From assembly GCA_048527645.1 (NCBI GenBank), contig DBGFNI010000060.1, forward strand, positions 1 to 7,749: DNA of 7,749 bases, written 5' to 3'. Position 1 is the stretch's first letter; each line of letters starts with the position of its first letter. The position numbers and the translations under genes were made by a program. The notes under the pieces are model-generated. The model was given only the letters and a program-made list of their open reading frames with translations, was not told the DNA's origin and searched no databases. Source of the stretch: HGM12669 sp048527645 (GTDB taxonomy: Bacteria; Bacillota; Clostridia; Oscillospirales; CAG-272). This document shows positions 1 through 5,854 of this stretch, one piece after another.

Positions 1-399
1 GAGGGTGCCTGCCTGATCGGGCAGGGGCAGCATTCGGAAGGACTGCCGTGAGGTAATCCCGGAAAAGACCGGGACCGTATCGGAGGTCACAGGGGCGTAG
101 CCCTTTGCCTGCGCGACGACTCGATAGACGGCGTAAGGTCGGGGAGCGCCGGCGGGGGCGGGGGATTCGGATGCGTTTCTCGGCGGCGCCGGCAGGCTGA
201 TCGGCGCGGTTTCCCCGTTTTCATCAGTAAACAGAACGCGGTAAAGCTTTGGCGTGCCGTCGGGAAGATAAACATAAACGGTCACGGCGGCGCCGGACAG
301 CGGAAACGCGCCACCGCCGGTTGAGGTCCGCACGATCAGACGGCCCTCTTCTGTATATTCGGGATAATAATTTCGGATATCCTCTTGCGTGAGCAGCAT
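1..399 (-). CDS. Carboxypeptidase-regulatory-like domain protein, 5' part only
   Basis: An open frame runs without a stop from ATG at 399-397 off the left edge, giving 133 visible residues that begin MLLTQEDIRNYYPEY. The start is well set: AGGAGG (411-406) lies 6 bases before it. The visible protein has the pattern of a transthyretin/carboxypeptidase-regulatory-like beta sandwich: GRLIVRTSTGGGAFPLSGA at residues 19-37, then VTVYVYLPDGTPKLYRVLFT, a Pro/Ala-rich linker at about 66-87, then YAVYRVVAQAKGYAP and VPVFSGITSRQSFRMLPLP. The order 'GA.V.V - DGxG - lPAPP - Y.v.v.a.GY.p - vPVFxGItS' resembles, from memory, small clostridial proteins found near SleB-like spore cortex hydrolases and peptidoglycan-binding proteins. 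There is no signal peptide or transmembrane segment in the visible part. The molecular function is unknown, and the 3' end and downstream neighbours lie outside the window. The sigma-E-like promoter upstream supports a sporulation role, which is inference. The reading frame is firm; the family call is moderate. Confidence 0.72.
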   Translation of the reverse strand, partial: MLLTQEDIRNYYPEYTEEGRLIVRTSTGGGAFPLSGAAVTVYVYLPDGTPKLYRVLFTDENGETAPISLPAPPRNASESPAPAGAPRPYAVYRVVAQAKGYAPVTSDTVPVFSGITSRQSFRMLPLPDQAGTL

Positions 400-430
400 A
401 CTGTTCCTCCTGTGGATGGTTGTTTGGAAA

Positions 431-459
431 ACTATATGCCAAAGCCTGACAAAATATGA
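431..459 (-). promoter_or_regulatory. Sigma-E-like (mother-cell sporulation) promoter for the leftward gene
   Basis: On the minus strand, TCATATT (459-453) is followed by a 14-base spacer and then CATATAGT (438-431). The known Bacillus sigma-E consensus is KMATATT, 14-15 bases, CATACAHT. The -35 matches fully and the -10 differs at two positions. Transcription would start near 424, giving a short leader with AGGAGG before the ATG at 399. A housekeeping reading is poor: no TTGACA-like -35 lies 17 bases from TATAGT. Sigma-K uses a related -10 and cannot be excluded. Confidence 0.5.
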
Positions 460-541
460 CGGTGCGGCGGGTCTGCGCCGGAGGGGGAGAAAGGATGACC
501 GCTTGTTTACTGAAAATTCATAATTAATTATTAAAAATGTC

Positions 542-570
542 TTGATTATAACAGGGAAAGAGGGTACACT
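542..570 (+). promoter_or_regulatory. Sigma-A-type promoter of the heat-shock operon
   Basis: TTGATT (542-547) and TACACT (565-570) are separated by exactly 17 bases, each matching 4 of 6 consensus positions. The stretch 513-538 just upstream is A/T in 25 of 26 bases and sits where an UP element would be. Predicted transcription start is near 577, so the CIRCE operator would cover about +5 to +31, the usual arrangement for steric repression. TATAAA at 570-575 is a less likely -10 because its spacing to TTGATT would be 22 bases. Confidence 0.6.
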
Positions 571-581
571 ATAAACAGAAA

Positions 582-608
582 TTAGCACTTGGGTGTTTAG
601 AGTGCTAA
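582..608 (+). promoter_or_regulatory. CIRCE operator (HrcA binding site)
   Basis: TTAGCACTT and GAGTGCTAA flank a 9-base spacer. The known CIRCE consensus is TTAGCACTC-N9-GAGTGCTAA, so 17 of 18 arm positions match; the innermost base of the left arm is T instead of C. HrcA binds this inverted repeat and represses the operon, and heat or substrate load on GroEL inactivates it. The site lies between the predicted promoter and the hrcA SD, so it can also form a stem in the mRNA leader. Confidence 0.96.
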
Positions 609-648
609 AACATCTGAAAATCGCTCGGCTGCACGGCCGGGCAGAGAG

Positions 649-654
649 AGGAGG
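649..654 (+). promoter_or_regulatory. Ribosome binding site that fixes the hrcA start
   Basis: AGGAGG lies 7 bases before GTG at 662. The frame is open further upstream to a GTG at 593, but that codon lies inside the CIRCE spacer with no SD, and the extra 23 residues (rich in Arg, Lys and His) are not typical of HrcA. The GTG at 662 is therefore the start. Confidence 0.9.
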
Positions 655-661
655 AAGAACC

Positions 662-1774
662 GTGCGGGAATATGACGGGACATTGAGCCCGCGGAAACGT
701 CAGATTCTTAAAGCGATTGTGGAAGCGTATATTCGTACCGGGGAGCCGGTCGGCTCCAAGTACCTGACGCAAAATCAGCAGATCGGCTTTTCGAGTGCTA
801 CCATCCGCAACGAGATGGCGGAGCTGGCAGAGATGGGCTATCTGGATCAGCCGCATACTTCGGCCGGCAGAATTCCTTCGGCACAGGGATATAAGTTCTA
901 TGTCAATGAGCTGATGAACCAGTATTCCATGACCAACGGCGAGCTGGATGAGCTGAACCGGCTGAAGCGGGAAAAGCAGGCAGAGCTGGATAAGCTGCTG
1001 GCAGATGCGGGCAAGATGGTTTCTCTTCTGACCAACTACACCTCGCTGACGGTTCGTCCGCGGCCGCGGGACATGATAGTCAACCGCTTTGACGCGGTCT
1101 ATGTGGATGAAAGCAATTTCATTTTAGTGATGACTGTGGCGGGAGACGACGTCAAGACGAAAAACATTCATCTCACCTTCCCGATCTCAAAGGTTGTCCT
1201 GCGCCGGCTGACCACGTTGCTCAATTATTATGTGGCGGGGCAGAAGATGGAGGATGTGACGCTGCCCGTTATCATGAAGATGGAAGAGGAAATGGAGTCC
1301 TACGGGATGCTGGTCAGCCCGATTGTGAAGACCATTTATGAGGTGGCGCACGAACAGACCGACGGCGACATCCGCTTTGAGGGCATGAACAAGCTGCTGC
1401 AATATCCGGAGTTTTCGGATGTGGACCGGATGAGAAAAATGTTTGATTTCTTCGAGCGCAAGGACGACATTCTCTCATTGGTGGAGAGCGCAGGCGGCGA
1501 GGACGGCGTCAGCGTCTATATCGGGCGGCAGGACAGCGTCGAAACGATGGACAATTCCGCTCTGGTGCTCAAAACTCTGCGGGATGAGCAGGGACACGTG
1601 CTCGGGGCGATCGGCGTTGTCGGACCCAGCCGCATGGATTATTCCCGCGTGGTCGCACTGGTCGATTCGCTGACCGGCAGCATCAGTCAGATTCTGGAAC
1701 AGAGCGGAAGCGAAAAAGAACGCAAGCGGCTGCAAAACCGCTTGCTCGGAAACGGAGGCAATCATAATGGCTGA
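662..1774 (+). CDS. hrcA: Heat-inducible transcription repressor HrcA
   Basis: HrcA is the dimeric DNA-binding repressor of class I heat-shock genes and acts at CIRCE; its folding and activity are assisted by GroEL. The product is 370 aa from GTG 662. The N-terminal winged helix (about 1-85) shows SPRKRQILKAIVEAYI, GEPVGSKYL and the family signature SSATIRNEMAELAEMGYL followed by QPHTSAGRIPS. The middle is the GAF-like dimerisation domain. The C-terminal part shows the typical GAIGVVGPSRMDYSRVVALVD stretch in pieces (GVVGPSRMDYSRVV). The last 20 or so residues (a Glu/Lys/Arg-rich stretch ending in GGNHNG) go past the usual end of the family, which is mostly 340-350 aa. It is the first gene of the operon, directly behind CIRCE, so it is autoregulated. 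Its end overlaps grpE by 8 bases, which suggests translational coupling. Confidence 0.97.
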   Translation: MREYDGTLSPRKRQILKAIVEAYIRTGEPVGSKYLTQNQQIGFSSATIRNEMAELAEMGYLDQPHTSAGRIPSAQGYKFYVNELMNQYSMTNGELDELNRLKREKQAELDKLLADAGKMVSLLTNYTSLTVRPRPRDMIVNRFDAVYVDESNFILVMTVAGDDVKTKNIHLTFPISKVVLRRLTTLLNYYVAGQKMEDVTLPVIMKMEEEMESYGMLVSPIVKTIYEVAHEQTDGDIRFEGMNKLLQYPEFSDVDRMRKMFDFFERKDDILSLVESAGGEDGVSVYIGRQDSVETMDNSALVLKTLRDEQGHVLGAIGVVGPSRMDYSRVVALVDSLTGSISQILEQSGSEKERKRLQNRLLGNGGNHNG

Positions 1775-2405
1775 AACACAGCAGGAAAAAAAGATAGAAG
1801 ATGAAAACATAACGCCGCCCCCGGCAGAGGAAGAGCAGACGCCGCAGGACGCCGGACAGACACCGAGCGATGCGCCTGAGAAAGACAAGGACGCGTGCCG
1901 GGATAGCGCAGATTGCGCGGACGGCAAGAAAAAAGAAAAAGAGAAAGACGGCAAAAAGCATCAGCTGCAAAAGCAAGTGGATGAATTGAATGCGGCTTTG
2001 GAACAGGAAAAGAGCCGATACGTCAGGATGATGGCGGAATATGAGAATTTCCGCAAACGGTCTCAAAAAGAACGGGAATCGGTCTACGCAGACGCATACG
2101 CCGAGGCCTTGGGCGAGATCATGCCGATGGTGGATAATCTGGAGCGTGCTTTGCAGTGCGATGACGGCGAGCAGCTGAAAAAGGGGCTGCAAATGGTGAT
2201 GAGCCAGTTCTCCGACACCCTGCAAAAGCTGGGGATTGAGGCATTCGGCGCGGCCGGTGACACGTTTGATCCCAATATTCATCATGCGATTATGCATGAG
2301 CAGGATGAGAGCCAGCCGGAAAACACGGTGGTTGAGGTGTTCCAGCGCGGATATCGCCGGGGAGAGAGGGTGATCCGCTGTGCGATGGTCAAAGTGGTCA
2401 ATTGA
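1767..2405 (+). CDS. grpE: Nucleotide exchange factor GrpE
   Basis: GrpE is the cytosolic dimer that releases ADP from DnaK and thereby resets its cycle. The product is 212 aa. Residues 1-65 are a charged, disordered tail (Glu/Pro/Gln, then a Lys run) that contains Cys44 and Cys50. About 66-115 is the long coiled-coil helix with MMAEYENFRKRSQKE. The C-terminal beta domain has FDPNIHHAIMHEQDE (167-181) and GYRRGERVIRCAMVKVVN (195-212). Cys205 stands where B. subtilis and E. coli GrpE have Pro (VIRP). The start is ATG 1767 with GGAGG at 1754-1758, 8 bases upstream and inside the end of hrcA. Length and order of motifs are normal, and the identification is secure. Confidence 0.97.
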   Translation: MAETQQEKKIEDENITPPPAEEEQTPQDAGQTPSDAPEKDKDACRDSADCADGKKKEKEKDGKKHQLQKQVDELNAALEQEKSRYVRMMAEYENFRKRSQKERESVYADAYAEALGEIMPMVDNLERALQCDDGEQLKKGLQMVMSQFSDTLQKLGIEAFGAAGDTFDPNIHHAIMHEQDESQPENTVVEVFQRGYRRGERVIRCAMVKVVN

Positions 2406-2407
2406 CG

Positions 2408-2498
2408 CTTTTCCTCATAAGTATAGGACAGGCATCATAAGATAGATATAACAGAATTCATGAAATAAAACGAGCAATATATCAGAAAGAGGGAAAAG
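2408..2498 (+). promoter_or_regulatory. Possible leader stem masking the dnaK SD
   Basis: In the 96-base gap between grpE and dnaK, CTTTTCCTC (2408-2416) can pair with GAGGGAAAAG (2489-2498) as 9 base pairs with one bulged G (2491), closing a 72-base loop. The right arm contains the dnaK SD (AGAGGG). The outer pairs are A-U rich, so the stem would be weak and could be temperature sensitive. This is complementarity seen by eye only; pyrimidine-rich tracts pair with SD sequences by chance fairly often. Confidence 0.25.
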
Positions 2499-2501
2499 AT
2501 T

Positions 2502-4355
2502 ATGGGAAAAATTATTGGTATTGATTTGGGTACGACAAACAGTTGTGTCGCAGTATATGAGGGCGGTGAGCCGATTGTTATCACGAATCCCGAGGGCGCG
2601 CGTACGACGCCTTCCGTGGTTGCGTTCTCCAAAACCGGCGAGCGTATGGTAGGTCAGGTTGCAAAGCGTCAGAGCATCACCAACCCCGACCGCACCGTTT
2701 CCTCCATCAAGCGTGACATGGGCACCAACAAGAAGGTGGAAATTGACGGCAAGTCCTACACGCCGCAGGAGATTTCCGCAATGATTCTGCAAAAGCTCAA
2801 GGCAGATGCAGAGGCATATCTGGGCACTACCGTGAGCGAAGCGGTGATCACCGTCCCGGCATACTTCACCGACGCACAGCGTCAGGCCACGAAGGATGCG
2901 GGCAAAATCGCCGGTCTGGATGTGAAGAGAATCATCAACGAGCCCACCGCGGCAGCACTTGCATACGGTGTGGACAAGGACAACCTGGATCAAAAGATTA
3001 TGATTTTCGACCTGGGCGGCGGCACCTTCGATGTATCCATTCTGGAGATCTCCGACGGTGTGTTTGAGGTTTTGGCAACAGCCGGCAACAACCGTCTGGG
3101 CGGCGATGACTTTGACCAGAGAATCATTGACTGGATCGCCGAGGAATTCAAGAAGGAAAACGGCGGCATCGATCTGCGGCAGGACAAGATGGCGCTGCAG
3201 AGATTGAAAGAGGCTGCGGAAAAAGCGAAGATTGAGCTTTCCGGCATGACCACGGCGAATATCAATCTGCCGTTTATCACGGCGGATGCAACCGGCCCCA
3301 AGCACTTTGATGCGACGCTGACCCGTGCAAAGTTTGACGAGTTGACTGCCGATCTGGTGCAGGCCACCATGGGCCCGGTCAAGCAGGCACTGAGCGATGC
3401 AAACCTGAGCGCATCGCAGATTGCAAAGGTTCTGCTGGTGGGTGGTTCAACCCGTATTCCCGCCGTGCAGGATGCCGTGCTGAAGTTTATGGGCAAGGAG
3501 CCCTTCAAGGGCATCAACCCGGATGAGTGCGTTGCAATCGGCGCTGCCATTCAGGGCGGCGTATTGGGCGGCGACGTGAAGGACTTGCTGCTGCTGGATG
3601 TCACGCCTCTGTCTTTGGGCATTGAGACGCTGGGCGGCGTGTTCAACAAGATCATCGAGCGCAACACGACCATTCCGGTCAAGAAGAGCCAGATTTATTC
3701 CACCGCTGCGGACGGTCAGACCTCCGTTGAGATTCATGTGCTGCAGGGCGAGCGTGAGATGGCATCCGGCAACACGACGCTGGGCCGTTTCGTTCTGGAC
3801 GGCATTGCACCTGCGCCCAGAGGCGTGCCGCAGATCGAGGTTTCCTTCGATATCGACGCCAACGGCATCGTTAATGTGACTGCAACGGATAAGGGCACCG
3901 GCAAGGAGCAGCATATCACCATCACTTCCTCCACCAACATGAGCCAGGAGGACATTGATAAGGCTGTGAAGGAAGCAGAAAAGTTTGCTGATGAGGACAA
4001 AAAGCAGAAGGAAGCCGTTGAGGTGAAGAACCAGGCAGAATCCTTGGTGTTCCAGAGTGAAAAGGCGCTGGGCGAGCTGGGCGACAAGGTGGACGAAGCG
4101 GAAAAGGCCGAGGTGCAGACGGAGATCGACAACCTCAAGAGCAAGATTTCCGGCGGCAACACCGAGGAGATCAAGGCTGCTATGGAAACCATGCAGCAGA
4201 AATTCTACAAGCTCTCCGAAAAGCTCTATCAGCAGAACGGCGGCACTGCCGGCGCAGGCTTTGATCCCAACGGTGCGGGCGCAGACGCAAACGCGCAGGG
4301 ACAGAACAGCGACGGCACGTACAACGTCAATTTTGACGAGGAGAATCCGCAGTAA
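2502..4355 (+). CDS. dnaK: Hsp70 chaperone DnaK
   Basis: DnaK is the ATP-driven cytosolic chaperone that binds and releases unfolded segments with DnaJ and GrpE. The product is 617 aa. The nucleotide-binding domain (1-356) shows IGIDLGTTNSCVAV (5-18), VPAYFTDAQRQAT (118-130), INEPTAAALAYG (145-156), the phosphate loop FDLGGGTFDVS (169-179) and LVGGSTRIP (312-320). The linker VKDLLLLDVTPLS (359-371) is intact. The beta substrate-binding domain spans about 368-480, the helical lid about 481-570, and the Gly/Asn-rich tail ends in FDEENPQ. The roughly 24-residue NBD insert of proteobacterial DnaK is absent, as in Gram-positive homologues. The start is ATG 2502 with AAAGAGGG at 2486-2493. It is third in the operon, 96 bases after grpE. 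Rare Leu/Ser codons TTA, CTA and TCA are nearly absent, which fits high expression. Confidence 0.99.
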   Translation: MGKIIGIDLGTTNSCVAVYEGGEPIVITNPEGARTTPSVVAFSKTGERMVGQVAKRQSITNPDRTVSSIKRDMGTNKKVEIDGKSYTPQEISAMILQKLKADAEAYLGTTVSEAVITVPAYFTDAQRQATKDAGKIAGLDVKRIINEPTAAALAYGVDKDNLDQKIMIFDLGGGTFDVSILEISDGVFEVLATAGNNRLGGDDFDQRIIDWIAEEFKKENGGIDLRQDKMALQRLKEAAEKAKIELSGMTTANINLPFITADATGPKHFDATLTRAKFDELTADLVQATMGPVKQALSDANLSASQIAKVLLVGGSTRIPAVQDAVLKFMGKEPFKGINPDECVAIGAAIQGGVLGGDVKDLLLLDVTPLSLGIETLGGVFNKIIERNTTIPVKKSQIYSTAADGQTSVEIHVLQGEREMASGNTTLGRFVLDGIAPAPRGVPQIEVSFDIDANGIVNVTATDKGTGKEQHITITSSTNMSQEDIDKAVKEAEKFADEDKKQKEAVEVKNQAESLVFQSEKALGELGDKVDEAEKAEVQTEIDNLKSKISGGNTEEIKAAMETMQQKFYKLSEKLYQQNGGTAGAGFDPNGAGADANAQGQNSDGTYNVNFDEENPQ

Positions 4356-4366
4356 ATAAATGATCG

Positions 4367-4399
4367 CTTTGACGCACAGTGAGATACTGTGCGTCAAAG
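4367..4399 (+). other. Intercistronic hairpin between dnaK and dnaJ
   Basis: CTTTGACGCACAGT (4367-4380) and its exact reverse complement (4386-4399) flank a 5-base loop, GAGAT. The 14-bp stem is perfect. It starts 12 bases after the dnaK stop. The bases after it (GCGGTTGTATG) hold no T-tract, so it is not a classical intrinsic terminator. It may act as a weak attenuator, or as a 3' stabiliser or processing point of the dnaK message, lowering DnaJ relative to DnaK. The structure is certain on sequence; the role is inference. Confidence 0.8.
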
Positions 4400-4447
4400 G
4401 CGGTTGTATGATAACAAAGTCTGAAAGTAAAGAAAGAACGATTGGGT

Positions 4448-5596
4448 ATGGCTGAGACAAAACGTGATTATTATGAGGTGCTGGGGCTGCAAAAGGGCGC
4501 CGGCGAGGACGAAATCAAAAAAGCATACCGCAAGCTGGCAAAAAAGTATCACCCGGACGTCAACCCCGGTGACAAGGATGCTGAGGTAAAATTCAAGGAA
4601 GTCAACGAAGCCTATGCCGTGCTGTCCGATCCGGAAAAGAAGGCAAAGTATGACCAGTTCGGTCATGCGGCATTTGATCAGACCGGCGGCTTTAGCGGCG
4701 GCGGGGGATTCGGCGGCTTTAGCGGATTTGGCTTTGACGGCGCGGACATTGACCTGGGAGATATTTTTTCCAGCTTTTTCGGCGGCGGGTCTTCCTCCTC
4801 GGCGCGGCGCAACAGTCCGCGGCGCGGTTCAGATATCAATCTGCGTGTTGCCGTCAGTTTTGAAGAAGCGGCTTTTGGCTGCAAAAAGAATGTTTCTTTC
4901 ACCCGCACCTGCAAGTGCTCCGCCTGCGGCGGCAGCGGCGCGGCAAACGGAAGCGCGCCGGAAACCTGCTCTGCCTGTCAGGGACGGGGGCAGGTGCGCG
5001 TCAGCCAGCGCTCTGCATTCGGCATGGTGCAGACCACGCGCGTGTGCGACGCGTGCCACGGAACCGGCAAGATCATCAAGAATCCCTGCGAGTCCTGCCG
5101 CGGCAGCGGCTTGTCCAAGGAACGGCGCGATGAGACCATCCCGATTCCCGCCGGTACTTACGACGGCTTGACGCTGTCGGTGCGCGGCAAGGGCAACGAG
5201 GGGACCAACGGCGGCGGACCGGGTGATGTGCTGATCACGGTGATGGTGCGTCCGCATGCGATCTTTGAGCGGAACAACTATGATTTGTACTGTGATATTC
5301 CGATCACCTTTGTGGAGGCAACGCTCGGCGGCGAAATCAGCGTGCCGACGCTGGAGGGACCCGTGCAGTATACCATCCCGGAGGGGACGCAGAGCGGCAC
5401 GGCCTTTACGCTGAAGGGCAAGGGCATTCAGAACCTGAATGGAAAAGGGAAGGGCGATCTGCATTTCCGTGTCAACGTAGAGGTGCCGAAGGGGCTGAAC
5501 AACAAGCAAAAGGATTTGCTGCGTCAGTTCGGCGAGAGCTGCGGCGAAAAGAACTATCAGAAGCGTCAGAGCTTTTTCAAACGATCTAAAAACTGA
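4448..5596 (+). CDS. dnaJ: Hsp40 co-chaperone DnaJ
   Basis: DnaJ brings unfolded clients to DnaK and stimulates its ATPase. The product is 382 aa, a complete type I Hsp40. The J domain (7-70) has the catalytic HPD at 35-37. A Gly/Phe-rich region follows at about 79-114 (repeated GGFGGFSGFGF-type units, then a Ser run). The zinc domain carries all four CxxCxGxG motifs, with cysteines at 157/160, 174/177, 200/203 and 214/217. The C-terminal peptide-binding domains run from about 228 to 350 (for example GDVLITVMVRPH and LKGKGIQNL). Two starts are possible: ATG 4448 (MAETKRDYYEVLG, chosen because it matches the family N-terminus) or TTG 4442, two codons earlier. No good SD is visible; only a purine-rich AAAGAAAG lies near 4429-4437. 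It is the last gene of the operon, 92 bases after dnaK and behind a hairpin. Confidence 0.98.
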   Translation: MAETKRDYYEVLGLQKGAGEDEIKKAYRKLAKKYHPDVNPGDKDAEVKFKEVNEAYAVLSDPEKKAKYDQFGHAAFDQTGGFSGGGGFGGFSGFGFDGADIDLGDIFSSFFGGGSSSSARRNSPRRGSDINLRVAVSFEEAAFGCKKNVSFTRTCKCSACGGSGAANGSAPETCSACQGRGQVRVSQRSAFGMVQTTRVCDACHGTGKIIKNPCESCRGSGLSKERRDETIPIPAGTYDGLTLSVRGKGNEGTNGGGPGDVLITVMVRPHAIFERNNYDLYCDIPITFVEATLGGEISVPTLEGPVQYTIPEGTQSGTAFTLKGKGIQNLNGKGKGDLHFRVNVEVPKGLNNKQKDLLRQFGESCGEKNYQKRQSFFKRSKN

Positions 5597-5608
5597 CAAA
5601 AGAACAGC

Positions 5609-5641
5609 AGAGGGACTTGTGAAAAGAGTCCTTCTCTTTTT
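5609..5641 (+). terminator. Intrinsic terminator of the heat-shock operon
   Basis: AGAGGGACT (5609-5617) pairs with AGTCCTTCT (5627-5635) over 9 bp with one G-U pair and a 9-base loop. It is followed by C and then TTTTT (5637-5641). It lies 12 bases after the dnaJ stop and should end the hrcA-grpE-dnaK-dnaJ transcript. The stem is moderate in strength, so some read-through is likely; a second hairpin follows at 5757. Confidence 0.75.
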
Positions 5642-5756
5642 GCCGTAACGCAGAAAATGCATGTTTGCACATGGATGAAAAAACGTAACGTCGCAATAAG
5701 GCGCTTTGGCATGGGGCAAAACAGCGGATTGTGCGCGGAAAAGGCGGGAGAATGTA

Positions 5757-5805
5757 AAAGAAAACACGGTGTGCCGCGCATTGCGCGGCACACCGTGTTT
5801 TCTTT
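5757..5805. terminator. Bidirectional terminator between convergent dnaJ and manA
   Basis: A perfect 23-bp inverted repeat (5757-5779 with 5783-5805) closes a 3-base loop, ATT. The core is G/C rich (CGGTGTGCCGCGC on the left arm) and the ends are A/T. On the plus strand it ends in GTTTTCTTTA and on the minus strand in GTTTTCTTTTA, so it can stop transcription from both sides. It lies 49 bases past the manA stop and 160 bases past the dnaJ stop. The 115 bases between the two terminators (5642-5756) show no gene or motif that I can support. Confidence 0.88.
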
Positions 5806-5854
5806 ATGTATCATGATATATCTTTTGCCGAAAGGCGATCCGGCTTGCGCGGCG

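Noticed and set aside
466..480. Short inverted repeat (CGGCG / CGCCG) in the divergent intergenic region
   Set aside because: Only 5 bp in a G/C-rich stretch with no T-tract and no fit to a known operator; expected by chance.
793..800. GAGTGCTA inside hrcA, resembling a CIRCE half site
   Set aside because: There is no matching left arm 9 bases upstream; it encodes part of the conserved SSATIRN motif, so it is a chance match.
2415..3305. 296-codon open frame on the minus strand opposite the first part of dnaK
   Set aside because: It uses the same triplet boundaries as dnaK. In that register a stop needs a TTA, CTA or TCA codon in dnaK, and these are almost absent in a highly expressed gene, so the long frame is a codon-bias artefact. 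No SD or recognisable protein.
3447..4460. 337-codon open frame on the minus strand opposite the second part of dnaK
   Set aside because: Same register effect; it ends exactly at the single TCA serine codon of dnaK (3447-3449). No independent coding evidence.
4829..5791. 320-codon minus-strand frame opposite dnaJ, starting near the 5757 hairpin
   Set aside because: It lies antisense to dnaJ with all DnaJ motifs intact, and crosses the dnaJ terminator; no SD or known domain.
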